NCBI GenBank assembly: GCA_016706545.1
Contig: JADJJK010000017.1
Location: 62,001-126,000 of the forward strand
Direction: 5' to 3'
From: Myxococcales bacterium
GTDB taxonomy: Bacteria; Myxococcota_A; Polyangia; Haliangiales; Haliangiaceae
DNA: 64,000 nucleotides
Shown here: positions 37,123 to 47,857 of the stretch, one piece after another
Layout of the letters: the number at the start of each line of letters is the position of its first letter
Position numbering within the stretch: the stretch's first letter is position 1
Position numbers and translations under genes: made by a program
The notes under the pieces: generated by a model
Seen by the model: only the letters and a program-made list of their open reading frames with translations
The model's database searches: none
What the model was told of the DNA's origin: nothing

Positions 37123-38364
37123 GTGACCTCTTCCAGCTCGTCGTCTTCTGACTCTCCTTCTCCTTCGTCAGCATCTTCGTCGGCGCCTTCGTCGACATCC
37201 TCGTCGACATCTTCATCGGCGCCTTCGCCGACATCTTCGTCGGCATCTTCGTCGGTGGGCTCCGCGTGGTCGCTCGCCGCGCTCGGCTATCGCCCAAGCC
37301 ACGCCGCCGGGCTCGAGGAGCTCCGCTCGCACCAGCCGGAGGTGCCGCTCTTGCCGGCGCGGGTGGTCGCGCAGCTCGGCGAACAGGTGCGCCTGGCCGG
37401 CGTGCGCTCGGCGCTCGGCGGCCCCAGCGGCCGGCTGCGCCACCTGGCCACCGCGCTCGGCCTGCCGGTCGTCGGCGACTGGGTCGCGGTGACCGAGTCC
37501 TCTGGCGCTGAGCCCGCGGTGATCCATCAGGTGCTGCCGCGGACCTCGCTGCTGGTCCGCCGCGCCGCCGGCCGACGCGGGGACGCCCAGGCGGTGGCCG
37601 CCAACGTCGACCTGTTCTTCATCGTGACCTCCGCCAACCGCGATGCCAATCCTCGTCGCATCGAGCGCTACCTGGCCGCGGTCTGGGACAGCGGCGCGCG
37701 CCCCATCGTGGTGGTCAACAAGACAGATCAGTGCGAGCCCGGGCAGCTCGCTCGCCTGCTGGGCGCGCTGGAAGCCTGCGCGCCAGGCGTGCCGGTCCTC
37801 CCGGTGAGCGCGTTCACCGGCGACGGCCTGGCGCGGCTCGCGGAGCACACTCGCCCCCACGCTGACGTGTCGACGGTGGCGTTCATCGGCATGTCAGGGG
37901 TCGGCAAGTCCTCCCTGGTCAACGCCTTGCTCGGCGACGACGCGCAGCGGGTCTTGCCGATCGATGAAGACGCGCGCGGCCGTCACGCCACCACCCGGCG
38001 CGAGCTGTTCGTGCTGCCGTCCGGCGCGCTGGTGATCGACACGCCGGGCATGCGTGAGCTGGGGCTCGTCGACGACGACGGCGGCCTGGCCGCGGGCTTC
38101 GCAGAGATCGAGGCGCTGGCGAGGCGCTGTCGCTTTGCGGACTGTCGCCACCAGGGCGAGCCGGGCTGCGCGGTGGCCGCGGCCATCGACGCCGGCGAGG
38201 TGGAGGCGTCGCGGCTGGCGGCGCTGCACAAGCTGGAGCGCGAGGTGCAAGTCGCCAAGGCGCGGAGCGACCGCAGCGTGGCGGCGCGCTCCAAGCAGCG
38301 CGCCAAGGCCCTCAACGTCGCGTATCGCGCCCGGCGCAAGGTCGATCCCAAGCTGCAAGGCTAG
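37123..38364 (+). CDS. rsgA: Ribosome small-subunit-dependent GTPase RsgA
   Basis: A 413-residue circularly permuted GTPase that assists maturation of the 30S subunit. The order of motifs is diagnostic: G4 NKTDQC (near 198), then G1 GMSGVGKSSLVN (near 256), then G3 DTPGMRELG, and a C-terminal zinc-binding CRFADCRHQGEPGC (near 333-348). The OB-fold part before the GTPase includes GDWVAV. GTG 37123 is chosen because GGAG lies 8 bases upstream. The first about 45 residues are nearly all Ser with some Ala, Pro and Thr, encoded by TCN-rich repeats; ordinary RsgA proteins lack this. Translation could also begin later, but no better start precedes the conserved part. It is a single gene, convergent with the ExbD-like operon. 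Confidence 0.93.
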   Translation: MTSSSSSSSDSPSPSSASSSAPSSTSSSTSSSAPSPTSSSASSSVGSAWSLAALGYRPSHAAGLEELRSHQPEVPLLPARVVAQLGEQVRLAGVRSALGGPSGRLRHLATALGLPVVGDWVAVTESSGAEPAVIHQVLPRTSLLVRRAAGRRGDAQAVAANVDLFFIVTSANRDANPRRIERYLAAVWDSGARPIVVVNKTDQCEPGQLARLLGALEACAPGVPVLPVSAFTGDGLARLAEHTRPHADVSTVAFIGMSGVGKSSLVNALLGDDAQRVLPIDEDARGRHATTRRELFVLPSGALVIDTPGMRELGLVDDDGGLAAGFAEIEALARRCRFADCRHQGEPGCAVAAAIDAGEVEASRLAALHKLEREVQVAKARSDRSVAARSKQRAKALNVAYRARRKVDPKLQG

Positions 38365-38395
38365 CGAGGATCGCGGTGCCACCCCGCCGGCAGCG

Positions 38396-38818
38396 TCAGC
38401 GTGGCGCCGGGGCCCCGCCGCCGCGCACGAAGGACGGGACGCCCGCGGCCTGGAGCGCGGCGCGCAGCTCATCCCAGCCGCCCTGCCGAGCGTCGCCGGT
38501 GATGACCACGTCGGCGCCGCCGGTGGCCTTGCACGCCGTCACCGCCGCGCCGACGGTGAGCTGCTCTTGCCCGGTGGTGCTGAGCATCCACAGGCCGCCG
38601 CTGTCGAGCCGGAGCTGGCAGCGCAGCGCGGCGGCTTCCGGCGGCGGGGCCGCGACCGGCGCGGGCTCCTGGCCTTGGTCCTGCTGTCCTCCACCGCCGC
38701 CGAGGCCGAGGCCGCTGCCGCAGCGCAGGTACGCCAGGGCGAGGGCCACCAGGCTGGCCAGCGCGCCGCGAACGGCCCACTTGGTACGACGAGAACGATG
38801 CTGAGGTGTGGTGGTCAT
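38396..38818 (-). CDS. Small ExbD/TolR-like membrane protein
   Basis: A 140-residue protein with a short basic N-terminus, one membrane segment (AVRGALASLVALALAYL), a Gly/Gln/Pro-rich linker, and a periplasmic domain. The pattern LTVGAAVTACKATGGADVVITGDARQGGWDELRAALQAAGVPSFV resembles the ExbD/TolR C-terminal fold. The usual membrane Asp of ExbD is absent, so it is unlikely to carry protons alone. Its ATG overlaps the stop of the ExbD-like gene by 4 bases, making it the last gene of a three-gene motor operon. A structural or load-binding partner is the likely role, by inference. Confidence 0.7.
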   Translation of the reverse strand: MTTTPQHRSRRTKWAVRGALASLVALALAYLRCGSGLGLGGGGGQQDQGQEPAPVAAPPPEAAALRCQLRLDSGGLWMLSTTGQEQLTVGAAVTACKATGGADVVITGDARQGGWDELRAALQAAGVPSFVRGGGAPAPR

Positions 38819-39507
38819 GGAGGGCCTTGGGGAGCAGAAGGATCGAGCAGCACGGCCGCGGCGCGGTGCGCTGTCAGGCAGTGCTCGACGTCGCGGCGCA
38901 GGCCGGCGACGAGCGCCACCATCAGCTCGGACAGCGGCGCATCCACCGTCAGGATCACCAGGCTCTGGGCCAGCGGCCCAAGCCGCGCCGCGGCCACATC
39001 GCAGAGGTGGCGCGCCGGATCTCGGTCGGCGATGTAGCCCACGCCGACGTCGGGATCCGCGACCTTCTCGATGAGCGGCAGCTCCAGCGCCAGCCGCCGA
39101 ACCGCGTCGCCCGCGGCGCCCGCGTCGCCCGCGGCCGCACCAGCGTCGGCGCCGGCCGCGGCCAGCAGCAGGGCGGCGAGGGTGGCGGAGCTGCCGGCCG
39201 AGATCTCGAGCGAGGTCAGCACGCCGCTCGCCGACACGCGGGCCACGACGGCCGGGCGCTCGCGAAGCCGCTCGGTCAGCTCGCGCTCTGCCTGGCGGCG
39301 CAGCTCCTTGGCCTGCGCCGGCGGCGCCCAGTCCGGCGACGCCTGCGCGGGAGCCGGCGCCACCGTCGTCGCTGGCGCGGCGGCCACCGCGGGCGCCCCG
39401 GTGGCGGTGGCGCCTGCGCGCTGCACCAGCGCCGCGAACACCAGGATGAACAGCACGTCGACCAGCGAGGTCAGCGACTCTGGCGCGAGCCGCGCGCGCC
39501 GCTTCAT
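38815..39507 (-). CDS. ExbD/TolR-like biopolymer transport protein
   Basis: A 230-residue protein. The N-terminus RRARLAPESLTSLVDVLFILVFAALVQ is the signature of ExbD/TolR proteins: a single membrane helix with the conserved Asp (Asp17) that takes part in proton conduction with ExbB/TolQ. A Pro/Ala linker and a helix follow, then a periplasmic domain ending LVILTVDAPLSELMVALVAGLRRDV. It is longer than the usual 140 residues because of the Ala/Gly/Asp linkers. It follows the ExbB-like gene by 43 bases and overlaps the next gene. Confidence 0.82.
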   Translation of the reverse strand: MKRRARLAPESLTSLVDVLFILVFAALVQRAGATATGAPAVAAAPATTVAPAPAQASPDWAPPAQAKELRRQAERELTERLRERPAVVARVSASGVLTSLEISAGSSATLAALLLAAAGADAGAAAGDAGAAGDAVRRLALELPLIEKVADPDVGVGYIADRDPARHLCDVAAARLGPLAQSLVILTVDAPLSELMVALVAGLRRDVEHCLTAHRAAAVLLDPSAPQGPP

Positions 39508-39550
39508 CGGGCGGCGCTCCGCGGCGGCGCAGGCCGGGGCGTACGCGCGG

Positions 39551-40120
39551 TCACGGCGTCGGCTCCCGGTCCTGGCGTCGTCGTCGATCCCACGCCTCCA
39601 GGTTCTTGGCGCAGGCGTCGGACCACACGGTCAGCTTCATGCCATAGAGCGCGGACAGCACGATCGACAGCGCCAGGCCGGCCACCGTGGTCCACACCGC
39701 CAGCGCCAGGGGGTCGAGCAGCTTGGCCACGTCCGAGCCGCTGAGCGTCATCGACATGCCCAGGCCGAGCACCGTGCCGAGCAGCCCCAAAGAGCGCAGC
39801 AGATCGATCCAGAATACCTGCGCTGGTTCCAGCCGCTGCGCGCGCATCTCCCAGCTCCGCACCTGACGCTGCGCCCACACCGGATCGGACGACACCACGA
39901 CCGCGTTGACCTCGTCGCGCAGGGCCTCCAGCGTCAGGCTCCCGCTGGCCTTGTGCGGGCTCTTGTCCTGGCCGCCGACCAGCTCGGAGCCCAGGTAGTC
40001 GGTGAGCGCTCGCACCCAGCGCAGCTCGGTGGCCAGGTGCGCCCACGCCGCCACGAACACCAGCGCGATCGCCGCCAGCATGACGATCGTCAGCCCCCAG
40101 CCTTGGACGAAGTCGCGCAT
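39551..40120 (-). CDS. MotA/TolQ/ExbB-family proton channel protein
   Basis: A 189-residue inner-membrane protein. An N-terminal helix (IVMLAAIALVFVAAWAHL) is followed by a cytoplasmic helical region and then the paired transmembrane helices of the family: IDLLRSLGLLGTVLGLGMSM and PLALAVWTTVAGLALSIVLSALYG. The GTVLGL and TTVAGLALSI motifs are typical of ExbB/TolQ. With the ExbD-like proteins it should form a proton-driven motor that energises outer-membrane transport, envelope invagination or gliding. Which of these is not shown; no TonB gene is adjacent. Confidence 0.85.
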   Translation of the reverse strand: MRDFVQGWGLTIVMLAAIALVFVAAWAHLATELRWVRALTDYLGSELVGGQDKSPHKASGSLTLEALRDEVNAVVVSSDPVWAQRQVRSWEMRAQRLEPAQVFWIDLLRSLGLLGTVLGLGMSMTLSGSDVAKLLDPLALAVWTTVAGLALSIVLSALYGMKLTVWSDACAKNLEAWDRRRRQDREPTP

Positions 40121-40217
40121 GATGCCGCAATGTACCGCGCCCCGGGGCGCCGTGCGCGTGCTGCGGCGCCTGCGTGTTTCCGTGCAGCGGAGCGCGGCGG
40201 CCTGCTACAGTTTCACC

Positions 40218-40592
40218 ATGGAGCCTGCGCCCCCGGTCCTGCGTCGCCCCGACCACCTCGATGCGCCCCCAGGCTCGAAGGTCCTGCCGTGGATGCAGGC
40301 CCACGCCGCGGGGCTGACCGCGCTGGTCTTCGGCGCGCTGGCGTTCATCATCGTCACGGTGCGGCAGCAGGCCCTGCTGGCGCAGCCAAGCTGGCGGCTC
40401 GCGGTGCCCTTGTTCGTGGTCACCCTGGTGCCCACAGTGGTGGCGCTGGTGCGCCGGGAGAAGTCCTATGCGCTGCCGCTGCTGGGGCTGGGGCTCGCCA
40501 CCGCGGCGATGTTCCTGGGGCTGTTCCTCGAGATCGTGGGCATCACCGTCATAGTCATCGGGGTGGTGCTGGCCTTGAGCAACGCGATGTGA
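40218..40592 (+). CDS. Small membrane protein with four hydrophobic segments
   Basis: A 124-residue protein with hydrophobic segments at about residues 30-48 (AAGLTALVFGALAFIIVTV), 60-78 (LAVPLFVVTLVPTVVALV), and two closely spaced near the end (LPLLGLGLATAAMFLGLFL, VGITVIVIGVVLAL). No family is recognised. ATG 40218 is chosen since the upstream part of the frame covers the divergent ExbB gene. It ends 22 bases before the LeuA-like gene and may share its transcript. Confidence 0.65.
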   Translation: MEPAPPVLRRPDHLDAPPGSKVLPWMQAHAAGLTALVFGALAFIIVTVRQQALLAQPSWRLAVPLFVVTLVPTVVALVRREKSYALPLLGLGLATAAMFLGLFLEIVGITVIVIGVVLALSNAM

Positions 40593-40614
40593 TTGTCTTT
40601 GCAGCGAGGCCCGC

Positions 40615-41997
<1,383 letters not shown>

Positions 41998-42038
41998 GCG
42001 CCGAGGCCCGCGGCGACGTCCGCCCGTCGGTCCGCAGC

Positions 42039-43355
<1,317 letters not shown>

Positions 43356-43525
43356 AGACGCACTCTAGCAGGTGTTCCCGAGCACCCTGCCCCTTGGGCC
43401 CGATGTCGCACGTCAAACGCCGATTTTCCTGGCCAATGGCGAGGAACTATCTGGAATTGCTTGGCTCGCGAGACCTCCAAGAGACATCGCCGGCCGGTCG
43501 GCGGCGGGCCCCGGCCTCGTCCGCT

Positions 43526-44320
43526 ATGCTGGCCGCCGTGACCGCGATCAAGCACGTGATGATCGACCGGCTGGCGCTGTCGGGGCAGGGCGAGCTGGAG
43601 GTGCGACAGCGTGAGCTTGACCACGTCGTGGTCGAGGCGCCGCTGGCCATCTCGGCCCGAGGGCAGCGGGTGCTGACGGTGATGCGCACCCCCGGCGACG
43701 ACCAGGAGCTGGTCGCCGGGCTCTTGCACGCGGAGGGGCTGCCGAGCGCCCCCATGCGGGAGGCCGAAGGTCCCTCCGGCGAGGCCAGCGTGGACGTCGA
43801 CCTCCCGCCGTCCTCGTTCGCGCCGCGCTCGGTGACCAGCGTCTCCGGCTGCGGCGTCTGTGGCCGGCAGACCATCGCGGATCTGGAGCGCAAGGCGAGC
43901 TCCGTGGCCAGTGATCTCATGGTCCCGGCGCACGTGATCGCGTCCCTGCCGGCCCGCCTGCGCGAGCATCAGGCCGTGTTCGCGTTGACCGGCGGCCTGC
44001 ACGGCGCGGCGCTGGCCACCCCGGCCGGCGAGCTGGTGGTGGTCCGCGAGGATGTGGGGCGCCACAACGCGGTGGACAAGGTGGTCGGCTGGGCGCTCGC
44101 CACCGGTCAGGCCGCCGGCCAGCTCGTGCTGGTAGTCTCGGGGCGGCTCGGCTACGAGATCGCGCAGAAGGCGGTGGCCTGGGGCGTCCCCATCGTGGTG
44201 TCGGTGTCGGCGCCAAGCTCGCTGGCCATCGAGGTGGCCGAGCGCTTCCGGGTAGCGCTGTGCGGCTTCACCCGCGGGGACCGGTTCAATGTCTACAGCC
44301 ATGGCTGGCGCATCGAGTAA
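43526..44320 (+). CDS. fdhD: FdhD, sulfur carrier for formate dehydrogenase maturation
   Basis: A 264-residue protein of the FdhD family, which passes sulfur from a cysteine desulfurase to the molybdenum cofactor of formate dehydrogenases. The motif SGCGVCG (near residue 107) holds the two sulfur-carrying Cys, and HAVFALTGGLHGA-like and VVREDVGRHNAVDKVVG segments are strongly conserved family marks, as is the end GFTRGDRFNVYSH. ATG 43526 precedes the conserved part. The frame is open upstream to ATG 43394, and GTG 43538 is another option. No formate dehydrogenase gene is in the window. Confidence 0.93.
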   Translation: MLAAVTAIKHVMIDRLALSGQGELEVRQRELDHVVVEAPLAISARGQRVLTVMRTPGDDQELVAGLLHAEGLPSAPMREAEGPSGEASVDVDLPPSSFAPRSVTSVSGCGVCGRQTIADLERKASSVASDLMVPAHVIASLPARLREHQAVFALTGGLHGAALATPAGELVVVREDVGRHNAVDKVVGWALATGQAAGQLVLVVSGRLGYEIAQKAVAWGVPIVVSVSAPSSLAIEVAERFRVALCGFTRGDRFNVYSHGWRIE

Positions 44321-44407
44321 CCTCGGCGCGCCGGGGCGCGAGCCCGAACGCCACGGAGATCTCGCCGGTTTGTTGCGTCGCGGCACCGCCCTGCGTAGGG
44401 TCGGGCG

Positions 44408-46603
44408 ATGATGCGTCGTTTGTGTGTTTGCTTGCTGCTTGCCACCGCCGCGTGCAGCAAGGGCAAGAAGAGCCCGTCCCCGGAACCTCAGCCCGAAGCG
44501 GTCGCAGGAGGCAAGCTCCCGGCGCCCGAGGTCAAGGCGCCAGAGAAAGCCCCCGCGCGCGGCCCCGAGCACGCGGTGTACTCGCTCCTGGACAACCGCC
44601 TGTCCGCGCACCTAGGCCGCGGCGGCGCCATGGTGGTGCCGGCGGGCTCCGCCGGGTTCGCCAAGTACCTGCGCTTTGGCAACACGATGAAGCGGCCCAC
44701 GCTGCCGTGGGCGCTCAAGCAGCGCAGCGGCGAGCTGTCGGTGGCGCGGATGACCGGCAAGACCGGCTCGGTGTACCTGCCGCTGACCGCCGCGCAGGCC
44801 GCCACCCAGACGGTGTGGATCCGCGCCAACGCCGCTCGCGAGCAAGCCTTCACCATGCAGGTGGGCGATCAGAAGCTCAACGGCACGCTCGCCGCCGGCT
44901 GGTCGACGGTATCGGTGCCCACCGGCGCGCTGCTCAAGGAGGGCGAGAACGGCGTCACCCTGTTCGCCGGCGACGCCGGCATCGAGGTGGAGTGGATCGC
45001 GGTCGGCGCGGCCGCGCCGCCAGACGGGAGCCTGCGGTTCTACGACGCCACGGCCAAGGCGCTGCTCTTGCCCGACGGCGGCTCGATGACCTGGTACGTG
45101 ATGATCCCGGACAAGGGGCTCGTCACCGGGAACCTGTCGGATGGCGCCTGTCAGGTCTCGGTGCAGGCCACCGCGGACGACGGCACCAGCGCCGAGGGCG
45201 CGCTGCGCGGCCTGGGCTCGGCGGTCGACCTGGCCGCGCTCGGCGGCAAGGCGGCGCGGCTCGAGCTCTCCGCCAAGGGGTGCGCGCAGGCCCAGCTCGC
45301 GGACGCCGCGCTGGTCGTGCCCGGCGAAGAGGCCAAGGTCACGCGCGGCGAGCCGCCGGCGCACATCGTGTTCATCATCATGGACTCGCTGCGCGCCGAT
45401 CGGGTGCGCGCCTTTCACCCCAAGGCGCGCCCGGAGGCGCCCACCTTCGACAAGCTCGCCGAGACCTCGACCCTGTTTCGCACCACCTTCGTGCAGGGCA
45501 ACGAGTCGCGCGTCTCGCACTCGTCCATCTGGACGGCGCTGTATCCGATAAACCACGGCAACCTCGGCGAGAAGGACAAGCTCGATCCCAAGTGGGTGAC
45601 GATCGACGAGGTCGCCAAGGCCGCGCGCATGCACGTCGCTGGTGTGTCCGGAAATGGCTACATCCGGCCCAGCAAGGGCTACGGCACGGCGTGGGACCAG
45701 TTCTCCAATCACATCGAGGAGGAGCTGGGCCTAAAGGGGCAGGACCTCTTCGACAAGGGGCTGGGCTGGGTCGGGGCCAAGAAGGAGCCGTGGTTTCTCT
45801 ACCTGGGCACCATCGACACCCACGTGTCGTGGCGGGCCAAGAAGCCGTGGATCGAGCAGTATGACCCGGGCTACAAGGGGCGCTTCGAGGACACCTTCAG
45901 CGGCGAGGACGCCGCCAAGGCCGCCACCGGCAAGATCACGCTCACCGAGCGCGAGAAGGACCACGTCCGCGCCATCTACGACTCCAACGTGTCGTACCAG
46001 GACGACCTCCTGCGGCAGCTCATCGAGAAGCTGACCGCCGCCGGGGTCTGGGACAAGACGATGCTCATCATCACCGCCGACCACGGCGACGAGCAGTGGG
46101 AAGACGGCAAGGTCGGGCACGGCGCGTCGTCGCGCAACCAGCTCGTACACGTGCCGCTGCTCATCCACTATCCGCCGCTGTTTCCGGCGGGCAGCGTCCA
46201 CGAGGGCGCGGAGGTCATCGACATCACGCCCACCCTGGCCGACGCGCTCGGCGTGGCCGCAGATCCGCAGTGGCAAGGCACGTCGCTGTTGCCGATCGCG
46301 CACGGCGTCGGGCGCGGCGGCCAGCGCCTGGCCATGTCGTCGATGTACGAGGGCTCTCACTCCGGCAGGATCGGCTCGTGGAAGGTCCGCATCCCCGGCT
46401 CCGGCAAGCCCGAGGTCTACAACCTCGCCGCCGACGAGGCCGAGCTGCAGGACCTCTACGGCCAGGCGAGCTCCGCCATCGGCGCGCGGCTGATCCTCGA
46501 TCCGCTGTGGATCCTGCGGCAGTGGAACCGCGAGTGGAAGAAGTCGCAGTGGGGCAACGCGGCCAACGTGAGCGGCCGCTTCGCCGCGGATCTTGGCGAG
46601 TGA
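44408..46603 (+). CDS. Sulfatase-fold (alkaline phosphatase superfamily) lipoprotein
   Basis: A 731-residue exported enzyme. A lipoprotein signal (LCVCLLLATAAC, Cys16) and a Pro/Lys linker lead to a beta-rich region (about 55-310), then the catalytic domain from about 318: HIVFIIMDSLRADRVRAF supplies the first metal Asp, and IITADHGDEQWEDGKVGHG (near 555) the second metal site. At the nucleophile position (near 365) the sequence is NESRVSHSSIWTALYPINHG. It lacks the Cys of formylglycine sulfatases, so a Ser may act, as in phosphoglycerol or phosphoethanolamine transferases. Probable role: cleavage or transfer on an envelope polymer. ATG 44408 or 44411 may start. It is followed by a small gene 10 bases downstream. 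Confidence 0.83.
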   Translation: MMRRLCVCLLLATAACSKGKKSPSPEPQPEAVAGGKLPAPEVKAPEKAPARGPEHAVYSLLDNRLSAHLGRGGAMVVPAGSAGFAKYLRFGNTMKRPTLPWALKQRSGELSVARMTGKTGSVYLPLTAAQAATQTVWIRANAAREQAFTMQVGDQKLNGTLAAGWSTVSVPTGALLKEGENGVTLFAGDAGIEVEWIAVGAAAPPDGSLRFYDATAKALLLPDGGSMTWYVMIPDKGLVTGNLSDGACQVSVQATADDGTSAEGALRGLGSAVDLAALGGKAARLELSAKGCAQAQLADAALVVPGEEAKVTRGEPPAHIVFIIMDSLRADRVRAFHPKARPEAPTFDKLAETSTLFRTTFVQGNESRVSHSSIWTALYPINHGNLGEKDKLDPKWVTIDEVAKAARMHVAGVSGNGYIRPSKGYGTAWDQFSNHIEEELGLKGQDLFDKGLGWVGAKKEPWFLYLGTIDTHVSWRAKKPWIEQYDPGYKGRFEDTFSGEDAAKAATGKITLTEREKDHVRAIYDSNVSYQDDLLRQLIEKLTAAGVWDKTMLIITADHGDEQWEDGKVGHGASSRNQLVHVPLLIHYPPLFPAGSVHEGAEVIDITPTLADALGVAADPQWQGTSLLPIAHGVGRGGQRLAMSSMYEGSHSGRIGSWKVRIPGSGKPEVYNLAADEAELQDLYGQASSAIGARLILDPLWILRQWNREWKKSQWGNAANVSGRFAADLGE

Positions 46604-46613
46604 GGTCGCGGGC

Positions 46614-46955
46614 ATGACCTCGCCGAGCACCGGCGCGCGCTACTTGCTCGAGCGGCGCGGCGGCTCGTCGGGCGCCTCGTCGGGCGGCTCGTCGGGCGGC
46701 GCCTCGTCGGGCGGCGCCAGCGCGGCGCTGTACGACGGCGAGATCTCCACCCCGGAGGCGTGCTTTCGCGCCGAGGCCACGCTGCATGACGACGGCGCCG
46801 TCGAGCTGGTGGACGTGGGGCCGGCCGCGCCCGCGGAGCTGCGCGCGCAGCTCCTGATGTTCGCGCGGCTGACCGCGCGCGGCGCGCCGGCGCGTCGCGC
46901 GGAGGGCCTGGCCGAGTGGCCCCAGCGCGTGCAGCGCTGGCGTCCGCGCAAGTGA
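46614..46955 (+). CDS. Small soluble protein with Ser/Gly repeat insert
   Basis: A 113-residue protein without signal peptide. A short N-terminal strand (ARYLLERR) is followed by a GGSSGASSGG-type insert (46659-46718) from TCGTCGGGC repeats, then a small alpha/beta part (LYDGEISTPEACFRAEATLHDDGAVELVDVG; LRAQLLMFARLTARGA; EWPQRVQRWRP). Apart from the insert it looks like a compact fold of about 90 residues. Family not recognised. ATG 46614 follows the sulfatase-like gene closely, so they may be co-transcribed. Confidence 0.65.
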   Translation: MTSPSTGARYLLERRGGSSGASSGGSSGGASSGGASAALYDGEISTPEACFRAEATLHDDGAVELVDVGPAAPAELRAQLLMFARLTARGAPARRAEGLAEWPQRVQRWRPRK

Positions 46956-46977
46956 GGGGCGCCAGCCTGGCCCGCGG

Positions 46978-47826
46978 TCAGTCTTCGTCCTCGTAGTACT
47001 CGACGGGCTCGTAGCGCTGCTCGCGGCTCGCCGGGCACACGCTGCGGTATGGGCAGCGGTCGCACCACGGCCCGGGGTTGGTGCGCGGGCCGTCATCCAC
47101 CGCGAGCGCCGCCGCCTCGATGTTGTCGAGCAGCTCTGGCACCAGCCGCTCGCTGATCTCGGCGGCAGGCAGCGGGGTGCTCCACTCCACCGCGCGGCTG
47201 GCCACCCAGTGAACGCCAAGCCAGGTGGACGCCGGCCGAAACGACGCCGCGGCCAGGACCGCGTAGCCGCCGAGCTGATCGGTGATGCCGGTGCCGGGCG
47301 CGCGCGCCCCCGTCTTGTGATCGACCAGGGCGATGGTGTCCTCGTTGAAGAGGAAGCCGACGTCGAGGATCCCGCGGTAGTAGGCGTCGCCGGCGTAGAA
47401 CGAGGTCGCGGTCAGGTCGTCGCGCACCGCCAGCGAGTACTCGAGGAGCTGCCGGGTGACCCGGCGCTGGCGACGAAAGCGGGCGATGCGGAGCACGAAC
47501 GGCGCCACCGAGTCTGCCAGCCGGTCAAAGCGCTGTTGATCGACCTCTTCCGCCAGGTCGGCGCGCGCCTTGGATGCGGCGTCGGTCGGGAGCTGCCCAC
47601 CGAGGGCCCACTCGAGCGCCTTGTGGACCGCCTTGCCGATGCGCGCCTCTGGCATGGCATCGATCTCCGCGAGCTTGTCCACGTACTTGAAGTGGAACAT
47701 CCGGGGACAGCGCAGCGCGGTGGCCACCTTGGAGGCCGACCACGGTGCGTGGATGAGGGCGCGCGTGGAGGGCAATCGAGGCCGCGACCGTAGCACGTCC
47801 GCGACCGCGGCGCGGCGCGGCCGCAC
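46978..47826 (-). CDS. PD-(D/E)XK nuclease, Cas4/RecB-like with Cys cluster
   Basis: A 282-residue nuclease of the RecB/Cas4-like group. After PWSASKVATALRCPRMFHFKYVDKL, the core has GKAVHKALEWAL (His of the RecB motif), YRGILDVGFLF (metal Asp), ALVDHKTGAR (the D...x-K catalytic pair) and a YAVLAAA helix. Cys in ALRCPRMF and the C-terminal WCDRCPYRSVC are placed as in Cas4/AddB-type 4Fe-4S nucleases. There is no CRISPR array or cas1/cas2 in the window, so a DNA-repair or processing role is more likely. GTG 47826 is the listed start, but the conserved part begins near residue 28 and a later start is possible. It lies 31 bases after the ECF sigma gene on the same strand. Confidence 0.82.
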   Translation of the reverse strand: MRPRRAAVADVLRSRPRLPSTRALIHAPWSASKVATALRCPRMFHFKYVDKLAEIDAMPEARIGKAVHKALEWALGGQLPTDAASKARADLAEEVDQQRFDRLADSVAPFVLRIARFRRQRRVTRQLLEYSLAVRDDLTATSFYAGDAYYRGILDVGFLFNEDTIALVDHKTGARAPGTGITDQLGGYAVLAAASFRPASTWLGVHWVASRAVEWSTPLPAAEISERLVPELLDNIEAAALAVDDGPRTNPGPWCDRCPYRSVCPASREQRYEPVEYYEDED

Positions 47827-47857
47827 GCCGCAACTCGCCGGGCGGCCTCACCCAGGG

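Noticed and set aside
38815..38818. Possible frameshift between the ExbD-like genes
   Set aside because: The ATGA overlap is a normal coupled stop and start, and both products have their own membrane segment.
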